This document shows positions 57,480 through 64,000 of a stretch of DNA of 64,000 nucleotides, piece after piece. Position numbers and translations under genes: made by a program. A model generated the notes under the pieces. It worked only from the letters and a program-made list of their open reading frames with translations. It did not search any database and was not told where the DNA came from. The number at the start of each line of letters is the position of its first letter. The first letter of the stretch is position 1. The DNA comes from Phascolarctos cinereus (lineage: Eukaryota; Chordata; Mammalia; Diprotodontia; Phascolarctidae). The DNA lies in contig NW_018344164.1 in assembly GCF_002099425.1 (NCBI RefSeq), forward strand, positions 2,231,001 to 2,295,000. The letters are read 5' to 3'.

Positions 57480-58175
57480 TAATTACTTAACTCTTGAAAA
57501 AGGTCATGAGTTTAGCAAAACAACTTGGTCCACTGGGAGTGTTGCTGCTGATGGACGTTAGTAATAGCTAGCCCTTCCATGGCTAGAGGAATGTCTGTGT
57601 ATCATAGTCTGATAAAGATACTCAGAAAAGGGTTTAGGGTTGAGCTTCCAGAAAATTTTCCATCTCCTTTGACCCCAATCAAGAAAAATCCAACATTTCT
57701 TTTCCCCCTGGGGAAATATTACAGTTTCTCTGTTGAACAAGAGAATAAGTCCCTATTTTTAGGCCTGTGCAATGTGCGAAATTACAGTTATTGAGCAAAA
57801 ATAACATGGTACTCCAAAGGCAGCCTGGAGGAAAAGGGCGGCTGGAGATCCATCTGCTTCCAGGACTGACCTGCCTAATGAAGACAGAAGATGAGGTCAA
57901 GCTTAAAAGCGGCCACACAGCAGCTGAACTAGCCATCCTATTCCTCAGGGAGGCTGCAGAGAAGTCAAATGAATGTCTTTCAAATGGTTTCAAAAGAAAC
58001 TGATGGACGTTGGAGTTTTTTCCAAACTACCAATCAATACAACTTGGACCACAACATAATCCATCTTGGAACTGGCCCTTTGCTGGAGTGGAGGGGAAGA
58101 AAAGGGGAAAAGAAGGAAGGGAAAGCATTTCAAAGTATGCAACGAACTCAGGATGGCATAAAGCAGTTAGCTTCA
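57480..58175. other. Intergenic sequence, nothing recognised
   Basis: Short open frames only, without family resemblance. Confidence 0.4.
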
Positions 58176-58179
58176 ATTC

Positions 58180-58290
58180 ACGTCAATTCTACCAGCATGT
58201 ATTAAGCACCTATCATGGGCACCATCCTCGGCACTAGGGATACAGACTCCAAAAGAAAATAGTGCCTATCCTCAGGGACCACTGCTAAAG
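58180..58290 (-). repeat. L2 LINE 3' end
   Basis: Antisense: AGCATGTATTAAGCACCTAT, CTCGGCACTAGGGATACAGA. Confidence 0.75.
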
Positions 58291-58309
58291 TCTTCCCCTT
58301 GAAGGTTAA

Positions 58310-58456
58310 TAATAATAATTACGTGCCAAGTGTTGTGCTAAGTGCTTTATAAGTATTATTTAATTCTCATAATAACCCTGGGAGTTGAGGGGTATTATGA
58401 TCCCCACTTTATAGTTGAGGAAACTAAGACAGAGGTTAAGTGACATGCCCAAGGTG

Positions 58457-58500
<44 letters not shown>

Positions 58501-58625
58501 TATAATAATAGTGATCATTTGTATAGTGCCTACTACGTACCAGTCACTGTGAAAAGTCAACGCTTTACCAGTATTATCTCATTTGATGCTCACAACAACC
58601 AGCTGGCAGTAGGTACTACAGACAG
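58310..58625 (-). repeat. MIR-family copies interrupted by (AAT)n
   Basis: Antisense: TGTGCTAAGTGCTTTATAAG, AGTTGAGGAAACTAAGACAG, then the AAT array, then GTGCCTACTACGTACCAGTC and TCATTTGATGCTCACAACAA from a second copy. Confidence 0.75.
58456..58509 (+). repeat. (AAT)n microsatellite
   Basis: About 17 AAT units between two MIR-family segments. Confidence 0.95.
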
Positions 58626-58629
58626 TTCT

Positions 58630-60095
58630 CACTTTATGGCAAATTGGTCTTTATATAAAGAATTCTGCTAGGAATCCACATTTTAAAAACCACCTATGTT
58701 GACTTTACTGCATAGTATTGTTCTTTCTGCTGTGGCCCTTCAGCTTGGAGTTCAGCAGCCTCCTAACACCCCTCCCACAAAAGAAAAAAGCCCTCCAAAT
58801 GAAAGCAAAAGAACAAATGAAGAGATTGCTTCCACTGTCACCCAATTGGCTTACTATAAACAAGACTAATTAATAAATATGTTCTTTTTATTACTATTAT
58901 TATCTTATGCCTAACATACTTGGGACAATGGTTATTTCTGGGGGAAAAAAAAGGAAAAAAAGGTGGTCAGCTGTATGGACTAGCTGATGAAAGTCAGCAT
59001 GATCTGGGCTTTTCTCTAGAAACCTTGAAGGAGGAAGTTGGGGGAAGGGTCTACTGACTGTTGTGACAAGTGGCACTGATAGCCTGACAGAAAAACTATA
59101 AAAACCAGAAAGGACTTACAAAGTACCACAATGTAGGACCATCAAATAGACCTACATGTGAAGATCAGCAAGCGTTGGGGCATCACTGAAATACAGCATC
59201 GTGGCAGACTCTGCAGAGGAGGTAGTCTTGTGCCCTGACAAAGAGGACCCCTGGGTTTAAAGGGTAAAATGTAGAACAGAGCTTGAGTGAGCCAGAACAG
59301 TGACTTTTTGTTGGGTTGGGGTTTTCCTGTGGAAGGAGATAGGAAATGATTATCACTGCAGTAACACTGTAGATGATGGTTCCCAATCTACCACTGATGG
59401 GCTCTGTGCTACCCACCCTTTCTGGGCCTCACCCACTAGATACCACACCATTGGCTGGGCTGGTCAGCTGTGCTGACCTCTTTTGGTGAGGCTGCCTGTC
59501 TCTTCATCCAGTGTCTTCTCTCAGACAACCAGACCATTCAGCTTATTGGCAGGGGTTGCCTCAAAGCCTCCCGTACCGAGCTGACCAGTGGTTATAGCTC
59601 TTTGGGCAGAGGAAACAGATCTTAAAATTGTGTTTCAGATTGGATATTCTTTCAAAGGCTCATGTATGTGTTGACAATTCATTTGCCTCTGGATGCTCAG
59701 AGACCAAGTGTCATTGCACAGGGTCTCTTAAACTAAGACTGTTGGGACACCCTGTAATTCTGACAGAGAGACAAGCCCAGTACTGTTTTTCAGAAATTCA
59801 CTTGGAAGGAGTCACCTGGCAGAATAACAAAAACGTGACTCCATCTCTCTGACAGGCCGAGGTACCCGTTAGGCACTAAGTGGAAAGAGTCCAATTTCAC
59901 TGTGAATGAATGAAGTGTTTTAAGGATGTTTCAAACACCACCCTGAGTTCTGGATGAAGCTACAACCTCAGCTGCTTCTCAAATGAACTGCTTCTCTCAA
60001 ATAAGTCTCTATTCAGTTCTCCTACCTATGAGCTGTGGGGGAGTCAGAATTCACAATCCCTGCCCTACCAAGTAGAAGAGTGCACTTAGTTGGAC
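58630..60095. other. Intergenic sequence, nothing recognised
   Basis: The longest stretch in region 3 without an assigned repeat. 58622-58700 might be an old DNA-transposon end, but I could not confirm it. Confidence 0.4.
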
Positions 60096-60099
60096 ATAA

Positions 60100-60270
60100 T
60101 TATAGTGTCAAGGCTTGAAGAGACTTTAGAGAAAATCTGGTCCAACCCTCTCCTCTTACAAATGAGGAAATAGGTCAAGAGAAGGTGTGTAACTAGTCCA
60201 AGGTTACACAGAGCCAAAACTAGAAAATGGTCTCTGGACTCCCAACCCAATGGCTTTTGCCAGACCCATA
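60100..60270 (-). repeat. MIR SINE
   Basis: Antisense: AGAGAAAATCTGGTCCAACC, CTAGTCCAAGGTTACACAGA, GACTCCCAACCCAATGGC. Confidence 0.7.
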
Positions 60271-60274
60271 TATT

Positions 60275-60960
60275 TTTTATTCTTCCATGCCCATCTCTGC
60301 CCCTCTTTGGCTTTCCTCTTCTGTCCTTTCCTGTCTGGCATCTAGATTTTAAAATTCTGGTAAACTTTAGATAAACAGCATAAGCTAAAATTCTTTTTTT
60401 ATCAGTTCAACAAAGAGACCATGTGAACTCTAACAGTCTTACATAAATGAAAACATGTTATATAATTTTCACATAACTGAAAGTCCTTGTATTGTTTCCT
60501 GCTTTCTTGAATCAAATATTAAATAAGTGGAAGGAATGAATGAAACTAAAATGAATGGATAATGAAATGCACAAGATGGAAATGAAAGAGCACTGCTGGC
60601 TGCTGTGGCTATTTCTGTCTCACGCAGAAATCTCACGACATCTGGATGTCCCTTTCTACGGGTGTGGAGAAGAATAACTGGGCAGTCTCCTTGAACTGAA
60701 ACCACCCAGGGCCCACGATTTCCAAATGGTCCCAAAGAACCTTAGTAGAGACATCCAGCTCCGAATTCCGATGGCCAAGCAGAGGCCAGCTCGGGGATCA
60801 CGTTGAGGTCACGTTTACTCCGTCCATTTGTGCTGTGGATCTTCAGTCTCCTCACTCCTTTGGAGACCCAGTCCACACGCGGAAAGGGATTCTCAACCAT
60901 AGCTGGACGGTTTGTTTCCCCTAGGCTTCTCTACAGTACTCCTGACAGAGCGTCATCTGA
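60275..60960. other. Intergenic sequence with a CpG-richer part
   Basis: 60640-60960 has more CpG than its neighbours and includes a nuclear-receptor-like direct repeat (see 60795). Nothing else assigned. Confidence 0.4.
60795..60811 (+). promoter_or_regulatory. Imperfect DR5 nuclear-receptor motif
   Basis: GGATCA and AGGTCA in direct orientation with a 5-bp spacer, the spacing of retinoic acid response elements. The first half-site has one mismatch from RGKTCA. Could easily be chance. Confidence 0.2.
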
Positions 60961-60964
60961 GTGC

Positions 60965-61110
60965 CACACAAAGGGTGTTGGTTTTAGAGTCAAAGGACCT
61001 AGGTTCAAATCCCAGCTCTTCTCTGGGCCAAAGTTTCCTAATTTGTCAAGTGGAAAGTGGAGTGGCTGTTCCCTCATGAGGTCTTCCAAATCTAAATCCT
61101 GACGTCTATT
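60965..61110 (+). repeat. MIR SINE
   Basis: TTAGAGTCAAAGGACCTAGG, TTCAAATCCCAGCTCTTCTC, GTTTCCTAATTTGTCAAGTG. Confidence 0.7.
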
Positions 61111-61119
61111 ATCTCATAC

Positions 61120-61230
61120 TCCATCAACCCACCAATAAATCAACAATATTTATTAAAGCCAGCTGTGTGCTAGGCACTAGAATCCAAAGACAAAAGAAAG
61201 GTAATCCCTACCTTCAAGGTCCCTTCAGCC
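61120..61230 (-). repeat. L2 LINE 3' end
   Basis: Antisense: CAATATTTATTAAAGCCAGC, GTGTGCTAGGCACTAGAATC, CCTACCTTCAAGGTCCC. Confidence 0.7.
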
Positions 61231-61432
61231 CATTGGTTCCATTATTAAATGACCAGGCTACTTCCTCGGCAGTTTCTCTTACGCTATTTTTCAAGAACTT
61301 CAAAAACTTCCAAAGAGGACAAGCATTAAATCATCACCTCCTACGTAGCTGACACTGAGCTAGAATCTAGGGAAATGGTAGGAGTAGGGACTGGATCTGT
61401 GATTTCACTGGTATACAGAACTCCTGGGTTAG

Positions 61433-61686
61433 GGGCAGCTGGGTGGCACCACAGTGCATAGAGTGCAGGGCCTGGCATCGGGAAGACTCATCTTCCTGAG
61501 TTCAAATCTGGCCTCAGACACTTCCTAGCTGTGCAGCTCTGAGCAAGTCATTTAACCCTGTTTGCCTCCGTTTCCTCATCTGTCAAACGAGTTGGAGAAG
61601 GAAATGGCAAACCACTCCAGTATCTTTGCCAAGAAAACCCTAAAGGGGTCACGAAGAGTCAGACACAGCTGAAACGACTAAACAAG
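61433..61686 (+). repeat. Mar1-type SINE
   Basis: GGGGCAGCTGGGTGGCACCA head, CCTCCGTTTCCTCATCTGTC, AATGGCAAACCACTCCAGTA, AAGAGTCAGACACAGCTGAA tail. Confidence 0.9.
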
Positions 61687-61779
61687 AGAAATAAAAAAGT
61701 TTCAAGTTGTAGCTCGATGATGTCATGATGTATCACTCCAAAATCAGGTTGCACACCTGAGCTTACCTCTGAAACTGCT

Positions 61780-61877
61780 TTCCATCTAGTCTTTATATCT
61801 TATACATGCTTGGTGGTTTACATGTTATCTTCTCTGTTAGATCCCCCATTCCTTGATGGCAGGTAGATATAGATATG

Positions 61878-61920
<43 letters not shown>

Positions 61921-61970
61921 TTTTTTTGCTTTTCTTTGTATCCTCAGTGCTTAGGCACAGTGCCTAGCAA
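61780..61970 (+). repeat. L2 LINE 3' end split by (GATA)n
   Basis: CCCCATTCCTTGATGGCAGG before the array and TTCTTTGTATCCTCAGTGCT, TAGGCACAGTGCCTAGCA after it. Confidence 0.75.
61863..61920 (+). repeat. (GATA)n microsatellite
   Basis: About 12 GATA units within an L2 3' end. Confidence 0.97.
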
Positions 61971-61978
61971 GCAAGTAG

Positions 61979-62019
61979 CAGCAGCAGCAGCAGCAGCAGT
62001 AGTAATAGTAGTTGTAGTA

Positions 62020-62068
<49 letters not shown>

Positions 62069-62318
62069 TGGTAGTGGTGGTGGTGGTGGTGGTGGTGGTG
62101 GTGGTGGTGGTGGTAGTGGTAGTAGTAGTAGTGGCAGTGATAGTAGAAGTAGTAGTAGTTGTAGTAGTGGTGGCGGTGGTAGTACTAGTAGTAGTAGTGG
62201 CAGTGGTAGTAGTAGTAGAGCTAGTAGTGGTAGTGATGGTAGTAGTAGAGGTAGTAGTGATAGTAGTAGTAGTAGTGATGGTAATACCAGTAGTGGTAGT
62301 AGTAATATTAATAATAAT
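61979..62318 (+). repeat. 340-bp trinucleotide mosaic (CAG, TAG, TGG)
   Basis: Seven CAG units lead into TAG/TGG triplets that keep phase for over 300 bp, giving a 157-residue Ala/Val-rich open frame that is an artefact. Confidence 0.97.
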
Positions 62319-62329
62319 GGAATTAAGGT

Positions 62330-62545
62330 TATTTAGTGCTTTACAAACGTTATTTCATTTGATCCTCAAACAACTTGAGGCAGGTGCTATTTTTATCCCT
62401 ATTTTATAGATAAGGAAACTGAGGTTGGAGAAGTTAACTTGCCCAGGGTCACACAACTTGTAAGTGTCAGAGGCAGGATTTGAATTCAGATCTTTCCTCT
62501 CTCCAAGCCCAACACTCTCTCCACTTCACCACATAGCAGCCAATA
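62330..62545 (-). repeat. MIR-family SINE, full length
   Basis: Antisense: TTTAGTGCTTTACAAACGTT, GATAAGGAAACTGAGGTTGG, TTGCCCAGGGTCACACAACT, CTCTCTCCACTTCACCACAT. Confidence 0.88.
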
Positions 62546-62549
62546 ATAG

Positions 62550-63780
62550 CCAATGAACAAATGCTTGTTAACTGACTGAGACTACAGGAATAGAAGCAAA
62601 ATGCACAGAATCACTCCAACATGGCAGCCGGGGGGGGGGGAATTAAATTCAGGAGGTCTTGATTGAATGCTTACTATGTGATATTTTCTACATGAACACT
62701 TTCTTATCCTCCTAACTTATCCTCTCAGCGTTCTCTAAAAAGAATAATAATAATAATAATAATGATACACAAATTAATAGAAACACAAACACCTTTATTT
62801 TTATTTTATTTTGGATTCCTGCCTGTATAATTTGCATAAATAAGACTCATCTCTTTAGTGGAAAGATGATGGCTACCCCTCAATGGTGTGCCTGTGTGAG
62901 GAGTGGTGTTTGGCATGAGAGCTTCAGAGAAGAGAGGCTGTCTTCCTGCTTCCTGTTTAAAGAGAGGATGCCCAGGATTCCAGACTCTTTGGAGGGAGAA
63001 ATCCAGAGAAAGAGAATCATTGGAAGGCACACATGCAGGCGAAAGCCAACCCGCCGACATGTCTCTGATTTATGACTTGTCTCCCAAGAGACTTGCGGGA
63101 ATTTCCTCTTAGGTGAGACTGGGGACTCTTTCTCTCTCTCAGTGGAGCTGAAAGACTTCCCTGGCGAATGCTCCGTGGGAAAGCTCACTCACTATACATA
63201 TTCTCTGGCATAGCCAGATCTTTCTAACTCCTCTAATTTCTCTGTGCTTTATGCTTGGATAAATGAGTTTATTTGCAATTCTCTATTTTGTGATGGTCTT
63301 TTGTAAAATTAGCATTTGATGGGAAGGCAGCAAAGCACTTCAGACATAAACGTGGACTGTTCCTTTTCCTTTAAGCAATTGTGACCAGGAAGGCAGCTTC
63401 ACAGTGCTGGGTGTGGAAGAACAAAGAAACATAACACAGGGTCTCTTCCCTCGAGGATCTTACACTCTTTTTATAGAGTCAAAAGCTTCGCGTACAAAAC
63501 AGAGCACAATATATGGCAGTGTGCATTTTTACACTGGAAACTTTGGGTGTGTTTTATGGTACCTAGTACCCCAGTATATAGTGCAGGCGGCACCTGCCAT
63601 GGGGACTCAGGAAGACACGAGCTGTAGTTATTGGGGTGGCTTCATGAGGAAGGAAGAATTTCTCCTTCTCCTCCCTGTCTTTCAACCCAAAGATCAGAAA
63701 TCATTGGGGCTCAAGATGCCTCTTATTCTAGGGACGCTGTGCTACCCACCACAGTACCTGGCACATGCTAGGGAAAGAGA
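62550..63780. other. Intergenic sequence, mostly unassigned
   Basis: Contains a G10 run at 62629, an AAT array at 62741-62767 and a small L2-like piece near 63435. The 178-residue + frame at 63404-63940 runs into a MIR and is not a gene. Confidence 0.4.
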
Positions 63781-63784
63781 AGGG

Positions 63785-64000
63785 AATAAGCATTTATTAA
63801 GTGAGTACTGTGTGCCAGGCATGGTGCTAAGTGCTTTACAAATATCATCTCATTTGATTCTCACAACAGCAACCCTGAGAGGTAGGGGCTGCTATTATCC
63901 CCATTTTACAGATAAGGAAACTGAGGCAGAGGTGAAGTGATTTGCCCAGAGTCACACAGCTGGTGTCTGAGGCTGGATTTGAACTCGGGTCTTCCTGACA
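63785..64000 (-). repeat. MIR-family SINE, cut by window end
   Basis: Antisense: AGCATTTATTAAGTGAGTAC, TGCCAGGCATGGTGCTAAGT, CCATTTTACAGATAAGGAAA, TTGCCCAGAGTCACACAGCT. Confidence 0.9.

Noticed and set aside
61936-62409. 157-residue poly-Val frame
   Set aside because: Produced by the TAG/TGG triplet mosaic; ends inside a MIR.
63404-63940. 178-residue frame without low complexity
   Set aside because: Its end is antisense MIR and its start resembles L2; no family resemblance or splice context.

Overview
The window is nuclear DNA from a mammal, almost certainly a marsupial. The host gene is a vertebrate thyroid hormone receptor. The repeats include tRNA-headed SINEs with an RTE/BovB-like tail (Mar1 type), short tRNA SINEs of the WALLSI/WSINE type, L1 3' ends of metatherian form, and abundant MIR, L2 and CR1/L3 relics. 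The species cannot be named from the sequence.

Region 1 (1-20217) holds the 3' half of THRB on the + strand: the tail of a long intron, then the last three coding exons (11366-11512, 14649-14907, 19976-20217) with consensus splice sites. They encode residues 247-461 (human TR-beta1 numbering, recalled) of the ligand-binding domain, including the T3-contact residues, the coactivator charge clamp and the AF-2 helix. The introns are packed with MIR, L2 and Mar1 copies, purine tracts and two unusual tandem structures: a 172-bp duplication at 3062 and a degenerate minisatellite at 6840.

Region 2 (20218 to about 26050) is best read as the long THRB 3' UTR. Its first 3.6 kb has been invaded by SINEs and L2 pieces. 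The last 2.2 kb is nearly free of repeats, AT-rich, and ends near two ATTAAA signals. A perfect miR-27 seed match lies in this distal part.

Region 3 (about 26100-64000) looks intergenic. I found no convincing protein-coding gene; every longer open frame lies in a microsatellite, a repeat relic or chance sequence. It contains an endogenous retrovirus-like element (33591-40927) with two 580-bp LTRs about 3% apart and a primer-binding site for tRNA-Gly, but no recognisable gag, pol or env domain. Around it are L1 3' ends with target-site duplications, a CR1/L3 relic split by two tRNA SINEs, several L2 reverse-transcriptase relics, and more than 2 kb of long purine/pyrimidine tracts and other microsatellites.

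No new biological system is evident. The points most worth checking are the LTR element and its mismatched flanks, the repeat-free distal 3' UTR with its miR-27 site, a CpG-retaining island at 27.4-27.8 kb, a ZNF143-like motif at 2639, and a small cluster of substitutions in THRB exon 10. Repeat boundaries are judged by eye and may be off by 10-30 bp.
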